Positions 46,717 to 55,800 of a stretch of 64,000 bases of DNA are shown piece after piece. The position numbers were made by a program, and so were the translations under genes. This DNA is from Acidimicrobiales bacterium. Lineage in GTDB: Bacteria > Actinomycetota > Acidimicrobiia > Acidimicrobiales > Aldehydirespiratoraceae. The stretch's first letter is position 1. The number at the start of each line of letters is the position of its first letter. Location: positions 1 through 64,000 of the forward strand of contig JAJCXZ010000061.1 of assembly GCA_029263175.1 (NCBI GenBank), given 5' to 3'. The notes beneath the pieces are model-generated. The model was not told where the DNA came from, made no database searches, and was given only the letters and a program-made list of their open reading frames with translations.

Positions 46717-47478
46717 CTACTCCTGTGGGGTCGGGTTTGGGGTCGGCGTGAACCGGTGGCGATACAGCTCTTCGAAAAGCGGGAGGCTGCGTTCATAGAA
46801 CTCGAACAAGCGCTGGTTGTCCTCGAGCGGCGCGTACTCGGTGGTCGACTTCTGGATCCCGGTGCTCGCCCTGAGATTGTCGTGCCATGGCCCGGTGCCC
46901 TCGCCGTACCAGCTGACTTCGTTGCGGTCGCCCGCCTCCCACTCGAGCGCCTCGGGCTTGTGGACGATTCCGACAGCGTCGCAGTAGGCGCTCGCGGTGC
47001 CCGCGGGATCATCCAGCAGGTCACCGGAGTACATCACCGGGGGTGGCGTGCCATCGCGGTCGGCGAGGCGAACGAACAGCCGGTGCAAAGACTCGAACCC
47101 GACCTCCTCAAATGTGCAATCGGGCCAGTGCTTGGCGAGACCCTGCACGACCCGCTTCGGGTCACGGATGAGGAAGCTGTGGGTCATGTTCGCAAGTCGC
47201 TCCTCGGTGAAGGAGTGCTCGGCCGAATAGGCGAAGTCCTTGACGAAGACGTTCGCGCCGTCGGCACCGTGGGCAGCGTTCAGCGCTGCCCAGGTCGACG
47301 CGAAGTTGTGGCCGGGCTTGGCTTCCACGTCGGCGTCACGATCGCTCTGGCGATCCTCGCCGTAGTAGTAGGTCTCGTTCCACGGCTCGTGGAAGCACGT
47401 GAAATCGCCGCGCTGGCGCATCATCCATTCGAACGCGGTCGATGTCGATCGTGGCGTTGCCCAGAGTGTGAGGAACAT
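46717..47478 (-). CDS. Sulfotransferase-like P-loop protein
   Basis: This 253-residue protein opens with LWATPRSTSTAFEWMM, a 5'-phosphosulfate-binding-like loop, and has LIRDPKRVVQGLAKHW, which resembles the 3'-phosphate-binding RDPR segment. Family members move sulfate from PAPS to hydroxyls, but many bacterial relatives are uncharacterised. It starts exactly after the racemase-like stop. In an otherwise catabolic operon a sulfotransferase is unexpected. Confidence 0.75.
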   Translation of the reverse strand: MFLTLWATPRSTSTAFEWMMRQRGDFTCFHEPWNETYYYGEDRQSDRDADVEAKPGHNFASTWAALNAAHGADGANVFVKDFAYSAEHSFTEERLANMTHSFLIRDPKRVVQGLAKHWPDCTFEEVGFESLHRLFVRLADRDGTPPPVMYSGDLLDDPAGTASAYCDAVGIVHKPEALEWEAGDRNEVSWYGEGTGPWHDNLRASTGIQKSTTEYAPLEDNQRLFEFYERSLPLFEELYRHRFTPTPNPTPQE

Positions 47479-48309
47479 CTACATCGATCCTTGAAGTGAG
47501 GTCAGCAACGAGCCGTGTCGGCCAAGCGGCGCTACGCCGAGCGTGCGGAAGATCTGCCAATAGAGCGTGATGTCGGCAGCCAGCACCGGCTTCTCGATGT
47601 CGGCCTCGATGTCGGCGGCCAGGGAGACGAGACGTTGCGGCAGGCCGACGGCGTCGCGGTAGTTCGACATGCCGTTGACCAGCACCGCATCGACATCCGG
47701 CGCCTGTTCGATTGTGTGGCGCATCGAATCCAGCGCGAGTTCGGCGGGGAAGATCCAGGTGTGGTCGTTCACCTCTTGCTGGGTCTCGTACCAGCCCTGG
47801 TCAACGAAGTTGCCATACCAGACCACATCGATGTCGGCGCTGCGCAGGAACCGTACGACGCCATCTCGCCAGTCCGGCCAGAAGTAGACGGAGTTCAGCG
47901 CCACCCGTTCGTAACCGTGCGCTTCACATGCTTCGACCAGGGTGAGGCCGGCCATGTGGAACGGGGTCTCGTACCGCTCGCTGACCTCTGCCACAAACGC
48001 ACGAATGTCGTGCACGTCGGTGCCGTTGGCGTGAACCCAGTTGGTGCCGACCTGCCCGACCACATCGGCCCCGCTGTTGCTCATCGTGTGGACGACTTCT
48101 TCCAGGAGATGGAAGTTGTCGGCCCGTTGCCCGAGCTCATGGGCGTATCCAGGGACATGAAGGAGGCGCCCGTGCACGCCGACCGTCTCGGGAGCGATCC
48201 GCAGAAAGTCGCTCGGCGCCCCATCGAAATCCATCGGCGGCGCCGTGAACCCAACCTGATGGGGGAAGAGCTTGTGGGCCGGATCCGACCACTTCTCAGG
48301 CTTGGTCAT
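47479..48309 (-). CDS. Asp/Glu racemase / maleate isomerase superfamily protein lacking both Cys
   Basis: This 276-residue protein has the fold pattern of maleate isomerase and arylmalonate decarboxylase: HELGQRADNFHLLEEVVHTMSNSGADVVGQVGTN, AGLTLVEACEAHGYERVALNSVYF and DVDAVLVNGMSNYRD. Where the family has its two catalytic cysteines (first in the ACTSG-like loop, second in SCTNLR) this protein has GTN and MSN. It is therefore either inactive, or uses a different chemistry. ATG 48309 has an AAGGA site; the ATG at 48321 is less well placed. It heads the operon. Confidence 0.72.
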   Translation of the reverse strand: MTKPEKWSDPAHKLFPHQVGFTAPPMDFDGAPSDFLRIAPETVGVHGRLLHVPGYAHELGQRADNFHLLEEVVHTMSNSGADVVGQVGTNWVHANGTDVHDIRAFVAEVSERYETPFHMAGLTLVEACEAHGYERVALNSVYFWPDWRDGVVRFLRSADIDVVWYGNFVDQGWYETQQEVNDHTWIFPAELALDSMRHTIEQAPDVDAVLVNGMSNYRDAVGLPQRLVSLAADIEADIEKPVLAADITLYWQIFRTLGVAPLGRHGSLLTSLQGSM

Positions 48310-48326
48310 CGGGTCCTTCATCGAGA

Positions 48327-48344
48327 ACTGGACGCTTGTCCAGT
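48327..48344. promoter_or_regulatory. Palindrome ACTGGAC-GCTT-GTCCAGT before the seven-gene operon
   Basis: A perfect 7+7 inverted repeat lies 18 bases upstream of the first start codon of the operon, a position that would block transcription or initiation. Its inner 14 bases are identical to 11130-11143. Confidence 0.52.
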
Positions 48345-48377
48345 GCGCAAACCTAGATGGAAGCCAGGATGCTGTCC

Positions 48378-48442
48378 ACGTTCTTGAACTCGTGTACTCA
48401 CGTATCTCTATGGACAACGTCCGTACACGAGTTCAAGAACGT
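48378..48442 (-). terminator. Long 20-bp inverted repeat after the 48442 gene
   Basis: ACGTTCTTGAACTCGTGTAC (48378-48397) and its exact complement (48423-48442) enclose 25 bases. The right arm begins within the TGA stop of the upstream gene, as in the type A and B repeats, although the sequence is unrelated. It probably ends that transcript before the seven-gene operon promoter. Confidence 0.6.
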
Positions 48443-48831
48443 CAGAGTCCCAGGAACGCCGAGACCTGCTCCATCCGCAGCTCGACGCCGGATTCTTCGC
48501 CGGCTTCGGTCATCGCCGGGCGGGTCGACGTGTCGAGTTCCCACACCCACGCTTCGATCTCGTCGAGCCACTCCCCGTAGGCCAGTGCCTCGTTGATCCG
48601 CTTCAAGACGAATCGAGCTGCATCGACCGTCGCCATCGGAATATCGATGACACGCTCACTGGAGATGCGGTTGGGTGAATCGGCGACTTCAGGTGCGAGC
48701 TCCAACGCACGCTCGACGGCAACGTCGGCGAGAGCGTTGAGTTGCAGTGCCCCAGCTTCTTCCGCCGCCTTCTTCTTGCGGCGGCGCGCCTTCTTCCGTT
48801 CGGATTTAGAAAGCGCCTGGGGCTCGTCCAT
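48442..48831 (-). CDS. Small protein of unknown function with a very basic N-terminus
   Basis: The 129-residue product opens with SKSERKKARRRKKKAAEEAGALQ, a strongly basic stretch, followed by a helical acidic domain (ISSERVIDIPMATVDAARFVLKRINEALAYGEWLDEIEAWVWELD). I recognise no family. The basic tail suggests nucleic acid or ribosome binding, which is inference. It is divergent from the PNP gene. Confidence 0.6.
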   Translation of the reverse strand: MDEPQALSKSERKKARRRKKKAAEEAGALQLNALADVAVERALELAPEVADSPNRISSERVIDIPMATVDAARFVLKRINEALAYGEWLDEIEAWVWELDTSTRPAMTEAGEESGVELRMEQVSAFLGL

Positions 48832-48924
48832 GGACGAACGCTACCGGCCTCGACCACGGACCTTGGGCCCTTCTCGCCCTACGGTGCACTGAGAGACAGT
48901 GTCGATGACGCAAGGAGAAGCCGC

Positions 48925-49758
48925 ATGACCATCGAAGACCCCTACGAGCTTGCCGCACAAGCTGCCGCCGCGATCCGTTCGGCAACAGGCATCGACCGGC
49001 ACGATGTCGCGCTCGTCCTCGGCTCGGGCTGGGCCGGCGCCGCTGATCGCCTCGGCGACGTGGCCGCCGACGTCGAGCTGTCCTCGATTCCCGGATTCCC
49101 GCCTCCGGCCGTGGCCGGCCACCGCAACCTGCTTCGCTCGATCGACGCCGGTGGCCAGAAGCTCCTGGTGTTCGGCGGCAGATCACATCTCTACGAGGGC
49201 CACGACGCGGCGACGGTCGTGCACGGTGTGCGAACCGCAGCTGCGGCCGGCTGCGGCGCCGTGATCCTGACGAACGCTGCCGGTGGACTCAACCCCGCAT
49301 GGCCGGTGGGTCAGCTGGTCTTGATTCAGGATCAGATCAACCTGTCCGGTCACTCCCCGATGGTCGGACCGCCGCCGCCCGAGGACCAACCCGGACGCTT
49401 CTGTGATCTGACCGAGGCGTACAGCAGCCGTTTGCGCCGGCTCGCCCACTCGGTGGATAGCCGCCTCGCCGACGGTGTCTATGCCGGCCTGATCGGCGGG
49501 AACTACGAGACGCCGGCCGAGATTCGGATGCTGGCGACCATGGGCGCCGACCTCGTCGGAATGTCCACGGTTCTGGAAGCAGTCGCTGCCCGTCATCTCG
49601 GCCTTGAGGTGCTGGGCATCTCGCTTGTCACCAATCTCGCGGCGGGGCTCTCCCCGGCACCACTCGCTCACACCGAGGTCCTGGAAGCGGCGAAGGAAGC
49701 CGAGACCCGGGTCGTCGACCTCATCCGCGGTGTGCTCGCCGGTTTGGCGCCCGAGTGA
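48925..49758 (+). CDS. Purine nucleoside phosphorylase (trimeric type)
   Basis: This 277-residue PNP has the phosphate motifs LGSGWAGAAD and GGRSHLYEGHD, the purine-site Glu and Met region GLIGGNYETPAEIRML and GMSTVLEAVAARHLG. It converts purine (deoxy)nucleosides and phosphate to base plus (deoxy)ribose 1-phosphate. ATG 48925 follows AAGGAG. The GTGA overlap with the next gene places the sugar-phosphate enzymes directly downstream. Confidence 0.92.
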   Translation: MTIEDPYELAAQAAAAIRSATGIDRHDVALVLGSGWAGAADRLGDVAADVELSSIPGFPPPAVAGHRNLLRSIDAGGQKLLVFGGRSHLYEGHDAATVVHGVRTAAAAGCGAVILTNAAGGLNPAWPVGQLVLIQDQINLSGHSPMVGPPPPEDQPGRFCDLTEAYSSRLRRLAHSVDSRLADGVYAGLIGGNYETPAEIRMLATMGADLVGMSTVLEAVAARHLGLEVLGISLVTNLAAGLSPAPLAHTEVLEAAKEAETRVVDLIRGVLAGLAPE

Positions 49759-52274
49759 CCACGCTCGACTACTCCGATCCGAGGGCCATCGCCGAAGCAT
49801 GGCTCGACGCCGATCCGGATCCACGCACACGCGCCGAGATCGCCGAGATGCTCGACGGCGACGCCCAGGTGCTCTCCGACCGGTTCGCGCGCCATCTCGA
49901 CTTCGGCACCGCGGGGCTCCGCGGCCGCCTTGGTGCCGGCCCCAACCGAATGAACCGTGTCCTTGTCCGTCTTGTCGCTTCGGCCATCGCCGAGGAGCTC
50001 TCGGGCGAGACCGACCCGCACGTGGTCATCGGCTACGACGCCCGCCACGGCAGCCACCTGTTTGCGGTCGACACTGCGCGAGTCCTTCTTGCGCGCGGTG
50101 TCCGTTGCACGACACTCCCCTACGCCTTGCCGACGCCAGTGCTGTCGTTTGCCGTTCGCTCTCTCGACGCGTCGGCCGGGGTGATGGTCACCGCGAGCCA
50201 CAACCCCCGCGACGACAACGGCTACAAGGTCTATTGGCGTGGCGGTGCCCTCCTCACCTCCCCGCTCGATCAGTCGATCGCGGCCGCCATTCGGCGAACA
50301 CCGTTCCTCCACGACTCGGATCTCGCCCCCGAGTCTGATCCGCGCCTCACTCCTGTCCCCGAGCAACTCGTCGCCGACTACCTCGCCGCGATTGGGCGGG
50401 GACTCGACCCTTCCGGCAGCCGATCAGCCCGTGCCGTTCACACCGCCCTGCACGGTGTCGGCACCGAGATGGCCACGCGAGCATTCGCCGATGCCGGATT
50501 CCCCGCGCTGATCACAGTCGAGGACCAGGCCGAGCCCGATCCCGACTTCCCGACGACACCGTTCCCCAACCCTGAGGAGCCGGGCACCCTCGACCTGTTG
50601 CTCGCCCTCGGCGACTCCGTCGGCGCGGACGTCGCCCTCGCCAACGACCCCGATGCCGACCGGCTTGCTGTGGCAATCCCCACGGCGATGGGTTGGCAGA
50701 ACCTCACCGGCGACGACGTCGGCTGCCTGCTCGCTGATCATCTTCTGCGCCGACCCGCTGAGGATGACCGGACTCCGCTGGTGATCTCGACCACCGTGTC
50801 GTCTCGTCTCCTCGCGCGGATCGCCGCGTCGTATGGCGCCGACCACGCCGAAACCCTGACGGGCTTCAAGTGGATCATGGCTGCCCGCGCCGCACACCCC
50901 GAGCACCGGTTTGTCTGCGGCTACGAGGAAGCGCTGGGCTACGCCGTCAACGATGTCGTGCCCGACAAGGACGGAGTCAGCGCCGCCTTGGTGATCGGCG
51001 AACTGGTCAGCGGTCTCAAAGACCAGGGTCTCACGCTTCTCGACCGACTCGATGAACTCCACGGCACGCACGGCGTTCACGCGACCGGACAGCGGGCGAT
51101 TCGATTCGAGACGTCGACGGTGAGGGCCTCATCGCAGCGCCAAACCATGGATTGGCTGCGGGCGCATCCGCCGATCACACTGGCCGGCGCCGACGTCCAG
51201 GCGGTGCGTGATCTCGCTGCCGGCGAGACCGGGCTTCCGCCGACCAATGGCCTGGTGCTCGAACTGGCCGATGCCAGGCTCGTGATCCGTCCGAGCGGGA
51301 CCGAACCCAAGATGAAGATCTACGGCGAGGTGATCAGCGCCCCGACGACCGACGTTGCGACCGTGCGTGCTGAGGCCCGCGCAACACTTCGCCGGCTCCT
51401 GGATGCGGCAGTGAAACTCGTGACGTCCTTCGATCTCCCACCGACCGATCTCGACGAGGGGCCCGACCCTCGCCTCGGGGAAGTGTTCGCCCGACGATCG
51501 ACGGGACGAGCGCGAGTCGATGATCTCTCCCTCATCGTTCGCTGTATCGACCTCACCACACTCGAAGGCAACGACACGGCGGCGAAGGTACGGGCGTTGT
51601 GTGCCCAGGCCCGCCGACCCGACGTCTCCAACCCCACCGTCGGCCCTGTCGCTGCCGTGTGCGTCTACCCGGAGCTCATCTCACTCGTGGCCGAGCTGAC
51701 CAGCGGCACCACGATCGCCGCGGCCAGCGTGGCCGGCGCCTTCCCCACCGGGCTCTCCGCGTTGGACGTGCGACTCGCCGATATCGAGAGTGCAGTCCTC
51801 AGCGGCGCCGACGAGGTCGACATCGTGCTGAACCGGTCGGCCATGTTGCAGGGCCACGTCGAGCAGGTCGCTCACGAGCTCGAAGCGTCGCGGGCTGCGG
51901 CGGGCGACGCTCATCTCAAGGTGATCCTCGAGGTCGGCGAGCTCGACGGTGCGCAGATCAGCGCGGCGGCTCGGCTCGCCATGGATGCCGGCGCCGATTT
52001 CATCAAGACGTCGACCGGCAAGTCAGCGGTGAGTGCAACTCCGGACGCTGTGTGGCTGATGGCCGAGGCCATCAGGAGCTACGCCGACGAGACGGGCCGC
52101 AAGGTCGGACTCAAGATCGCCGGCGGAGTTCGTAGCGCCGACGATGCACTTGCGTACCTCAGCATCGTTCGCGAGATCCTCGGCGACGCATGGTTGACGC
52201 CGGACCTCTTCCGCTTCGGTGCATCCAGCCTGCTCGACGCGGTTGTTGCCGAGCTCGACACCGCGCGGACCTGA
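49755..52274 (+). CDS. Fused phosphosugar mutase (phosphopentomutase-like) and deoxyribose-phosphate aldolase
   Basis: This 839-residue protein joins two enzymes. Residues 1 to about 565 are an alpha-D-phosphohexomutase of the PGM2/phosphopentomutase group, with the phosphoserine loop TASHNPRDDNGYKVYW (Ser near 148), metal loop NDPDADR, sugar loop GYEEALGYAV and phosphate loop RPSGTEPKMKIYGE. Residues about 570-835 are DeoC: EVDIVLNRSAML, KVILEVGEL and DFIKTSTGKSAVSATPDAVWLM with the Schiff-base Lys, then GLKIAGGVR. Together with PNP this gives deoxynucleoside to deoxyribose 1-phosphate to 5-phosphate to glyceraldehyde 3-phosphate and acetaldehyde. The GTG start overlaps the PNP stop. Confidence 0.9.
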   Translation: MTTLDYSDPRAIAEAWLDADPDPRTRAEIAEMLDGDAQVLSDRFARHLDFGTAGLRGRLGAGPNRMNRVLVRLVASAIAEELSGETDPHVVIGYDARHGSHLFAVDTARVLLARGVRCTTLPYALPTPVLSFAVRSLDASAGVMVTASHNPRDDNGYKVYWRGGALLTSPLDQSIAAAIRRTPFLHDSDLAPESDPRLTPVPEQLVADYLAAIGRGLDPSGSRSARAVHTALHGVGTEMATRAFADAGFPALITVEDQAEPDPDFPTTPFPNPEEPGTLDLLLALGDSVGADVALANDPDADRLAVAIPTAMGWQNLTGDDVGCLLADHLLRRPAEDDRTPLVISTTVSSRLLARIAASYGADHAETLTGFKWIMAARAAHPEHRFVCGYEEALGYAVNDVVPDKDGVSAALVIGELVSGLKDQGLTLLDRLDELHGTHGVHATGQRAIRFETSTVRASSQRQTMDWLRAHPPITLAGADVQAVRDLAAGETGLPPTNGLVLELADARLVIRPSGTEPKMKIYGEVISAPTTDVATVRAEARATLRRLLDAAVKLVTSFDLPPTDLDEGPDPRLGEVFARRSTGRARVDDLSLIVRCIDLTTLEGNDTAAKVRALCAQARRPDVSNPTVGPVAAVCVYPELISLVAELTSGTTIAAASVAGAFPTGLSALDVRLADIESAVLSGADEVDIVLNRSAMLQGHVEQVAHELEASRAAAGDAHLKVILEVGELDGAQISAAARLAMDAGADFIKTSTGKSAVSATPDAVWLMAEAIRSYADETGRKVGLKIAGGVRSADDALAYLSIVREILGDAWLTPDLFRFGASSLLDAVVAELDTART

Positions 52275-52292
52275 CCGCCCGGCACCGTCCGC

Positions 52293-52778
52293 TCAGGCCT
52301 TCAGCCGGGCGACCTCGCCGAGAACGTGTTTACGGTGGTGCTCGAACACCATCATCGTCTGCTCGTCGACCACCCCGTCGAACCCCGCGATGTGATCGAG
52401 TACGAGCGTCCGCAACTCAGCAATCCCCGGCACGCTCACGTGGACGAGCAGGTCGTAGGGGCCGGTGAGCAACGTGACGGCTACGACCGGTTCGAGCTCC
52501 CACAAGCTCTCGACGAAGTTCCCCACGAGGTCTCCCGTCTTTGGCGACAGGCGCACCGAAATCAACGCCTCGATGTCTCGACCGAGCGCCGCTGGGTCCA
52601 CTTCGGCGTGATAGCCGCGGATCGCGCCACTCGCCTCGAGTTCGCGAACCCGGGCCAAGGTGGTGGACGGCGCGAGACCGACGGCCGCAGCCAACGCCTT
52701 GTTCGAACGCCGCGCATCTGACTGAAGTTCAGCCAACAAACGTCGATCAACCTCGTCGATATTCGTCATCTCGCTCAT
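52293..52778 (-). CDS. Lrp/AsnC-family transcriptional regulator
   Basis: This 161-residue regulator has an N-terminal helix-turn-helix (IDEVDRRLLAELQSDARRSNKALAAAVGLAPSTTLARVRELEASGAI) and a C-terminal RAM ligand domain (AVTLLTGPYDLLVHVSV). It is divergent from the indolepyruvate oxidoreductase gene and probably controls it in response to an aromatic or branched amino acid. ATG 52778 is the first start that gives a normal length. Confidence 0.9.
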   Translation of the reverse strand: MSEMTNIDEVDRRLLAELQSDARRSNKALAAAVGLAPSTTLARVRELEASGAIRGYHAEVDPAALGRDIEALISVRLSPKTGDLVGNFVESLWELEPVVAVTLLTGPYDLLVHVSVPGIAELRTLVLDHIAGFDGVVDEQTMMVFEHHRKHVLGEVARLKA

Positions 52779-52838
52779 TTCCGCATCATATCTTCGGAGT
52801 GGTTGCTGATCGAACGTATCTTCAGCCAATATCGATGA
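52779..52838. promoter_or_regulatory. Divergent promoter between the Lrp regulator and indolepyruvate oxidoreductase
   Basis: The 60-base gap holds TATCTTC twice (52789-52795 and 52817-52823, 28 bases apart), with AT-rich segments beside each. Lrp-type regulators often bind phased repeats in such gaps, so these are candidate binding sites. The oxidoreductase has no clear ribosome site before its ATG. Confidence 0.4.
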
Positions 52839-55800
52839 ATGACCGACATCACCGACTACCGCCTCGAGGATCGCTACGACGCTGACACCGGGCGTGTCCT
52901 TCTCACCGGAATCCAAGCGCTGACTCGCATTCCCGTCGATCAGCTTCGAAACGACCGTCGCCACGGGCTCAACACCGCGGCCCTCCTCTCCGGCTATCCC
53001 GGCTCACCGCTCGGCGGACTCGACCTCGAGATCGCCCGAGCGGTACGACAGGTCAAGGACCTTCCGATCGTTCACCAGCCCGCCGTCAACGAAGAACTCG
53101 CCGCGAGCGCGGTGATGGGATCGCAGCTCGCCTCCACCCGACCCGACGCACGCTACGACGGCGTCGTCGGCATCTGGTACGGCAAAGCCCCGGGACTCGA
53201 CCGCGCCACCGATGCCCTCCGCCATGGCGTGTTCGCCGGTTCCTCCCCGAAGGGCGGCGCCCTCGCCGTGGTGGGCGACGACCCGATGGCGAAGTCATCG
53301 ACCATGCCGTCATCGTCGGATGCGGCACTCGTCGACCTCCACATGCCGATCCTCTATCCCGGCACCTCCGCTGAGTGCCTCGAGCTCGGACTTCACGGTG
53401 TCGCCATGAGCCGAGCATCTGGCCTGTGGTCGTCACTCAAGGTCGTCACTCCGGTGGCTGACGGTTCGGGCACCGTCGACCTTCCCGTCTTGGAGCGGCA
53501 GCCCGTGATGCCCACGATTGAGATCAACGGCACCCAGTGGGCGAGTCGACCCAACGCCGTCTTCCTGGGCCCTCGCATGGTGGAGGTCGAGCGAGAGTTC
53601 CGCGAGGTCCGGCTCGAACTTGCGCATCAGTACGGCGTGCAGAACAACCTGAATCGTGTGACCGTCGACTCGCCGGACGCGTGGATTGGCCTGGTCGCCA
53701 CCGGCTTCACATACCACCAGCTCCTGGAGGCACTGCGGCGGCTCGGCCTGCCGGATGAGGCGTCCATCGGGGAAGCCGGCATTCGTCTTCTCCATCTTCG
53801 GATGCCCGTCCCGTTCGACCGAGACCGCATCCGAGACTTCGCTCGTGGTCTCGATCAGGTGCTGGTGATCGAGGAGAAGAACCCGACCCTGGAATGGCTC
53901 ATCAAGGATGCGCTCTATGCGATGTCAGAGCGCCCCGTGGTCCTCGGCAAGACCAACGAGGACGACTCGGCGTTGATGCCGAGCTTCGGTCGACTCGACG
54001 CCGACACGATTGTGACCCCTCTGCGATCTCGCCTCTCGACCCGGCTCGAAACCCGCCTCAAGCCGCTGGAGCAGGCTGCACCGAAGGCCCCACGCGAACG
54101 GATTCCGCTCACCGTGAATCGCACTCCGTTCTTCTGTTCCGGGTGCCCTCACAACTGGGGGACGAAGGTTCCCGAGGGCATGCTGGTCGGTGCCGGCACG
54201 GGCTGTCATGGCATGTCCCTGCTGATGGACGCGGAGCGAGTGGGCGAAACCATCGGCATCACCGCGATGGGCAACGAAGGCGCGCACTGGATCGGGATGA
54301 GTCCTTTTGTCGACACACCCCACATCGTGCAGAACTTCGGCGACGGCACGTACTTCCACTCCGGCCAGCTTGCGGTGCAGGCGGCGATCGGAGCCGGGGC
54401 GAACATCACGTTCAAGATTCTCTACAACGACACGGTTGCCATGACGGGCGGGCAGGAGGCCTCCTTCCGAGTCGGCGTTCCCGAACTCGTGCGCATCCTC
54501 GACGCCCAGGGCGTCGCTCGAGTGCTGATCACCACCGACGAGCTCGACGGCTACGAGCGCAACGGGCTGCCCCCGGGCTGCGAAGTCTGGGATCGGACTC
54601 GCATCCTGGAGGCCCAGGAGGTGCTCAGCACCGTTCCTGGAGTCACCGTACTCATCAACCACCAGCCCTGTGCCGCGGAGCTGCGGCGAGACCGCAAGCG
54701 GGGCCGAATCGAACGACCCCGCACCCGAATCGTGATCAACCATCGCATCTGTGAGGGGTGCGGTGACTGCGGAGACAAGAGCAACTGCCTGTCGGTCCAG
54801 CCGACCCAGACCGCACTCGGCCGCAAGACACAAATCGATCAGGCGACATGCAACTTCGACTACTCGTGTGTGGAGGGTGACTGCCCCGCGTTCATGAAGG
54901 TGGTCGTCAGCGACACGCACGCCGGGAGCGCAGAGCCGCCGCCGCTCGACGAGCTACCTCAGCCGACGCCGCGCACGGATCTCGGCGATCGCGTGGCCAT
55001 TCGACTGGCCGGGATCGGAGGTACCGGCGTGGTCACCGTGGCCCAGGTGCTGTCGACCGCCGCCATGTTCGATGGTTGGGATGTGAACGGGCTCGACCAG
55101 ACAGGTCTCTCCCAGAAGGCGGGGCCGGTCGTCTCCGATGTCGTCCTGACTCGCGCCGGCATCCCCACTTCCAATCTCGTGGGCGCCGGTGAAGCGGACA
55201 CTGTTCTCGCCTTCGATGCCCTGGTCGCTGCCGGCGACGGAGCTGTCGCCGCGGTGGGCGAACGAACCCGGCTGATCGGCTCGTCGGCTGAGGTTCCCAC
55301 CGGAGCGATGATCAGCTCCCCCGAGATCGGCTACCCCGAACTCGATCAGGTGCTCGGGCGGATGCCCTCGTCCGAACCAGGGCTCTGGATGGATGCCGTC
55401 GGTCTCACCGAGGCTCTCCTCGGCGACGCAGCCCCGGCAAACATCTTGATGCTCGGCGTCGCCGTGCAATCCGGTGCCATCCCCGTCTCTCCAGCAGCAA
55501 TCGAGCGAGCCATCGATCTGAACGGCGTGGCCGTCGCCGCAAACCTTGCCGCGTTTGGCTGGGGACGCCGCTGGGCAGTCGATCCGGACGGAGTCTCCGC
55601 CGCGCTCGTCGAACGCAACGATGCCGGCCTACGCGTTGTGGTTCCGGCATTGCCTGAGGCGCTGGCCCGACGCGTCGAGGCATTGGGCGACGACGACCTT
55701 CGAGCCGACGTCGCGCTACGGGCTGCGGATCTCGTCGGCTACCAAGGCTCCGCCTACGCGGAGCGCTACCTCGACGTGGTCGAACCAGTCGCTCGAACGA

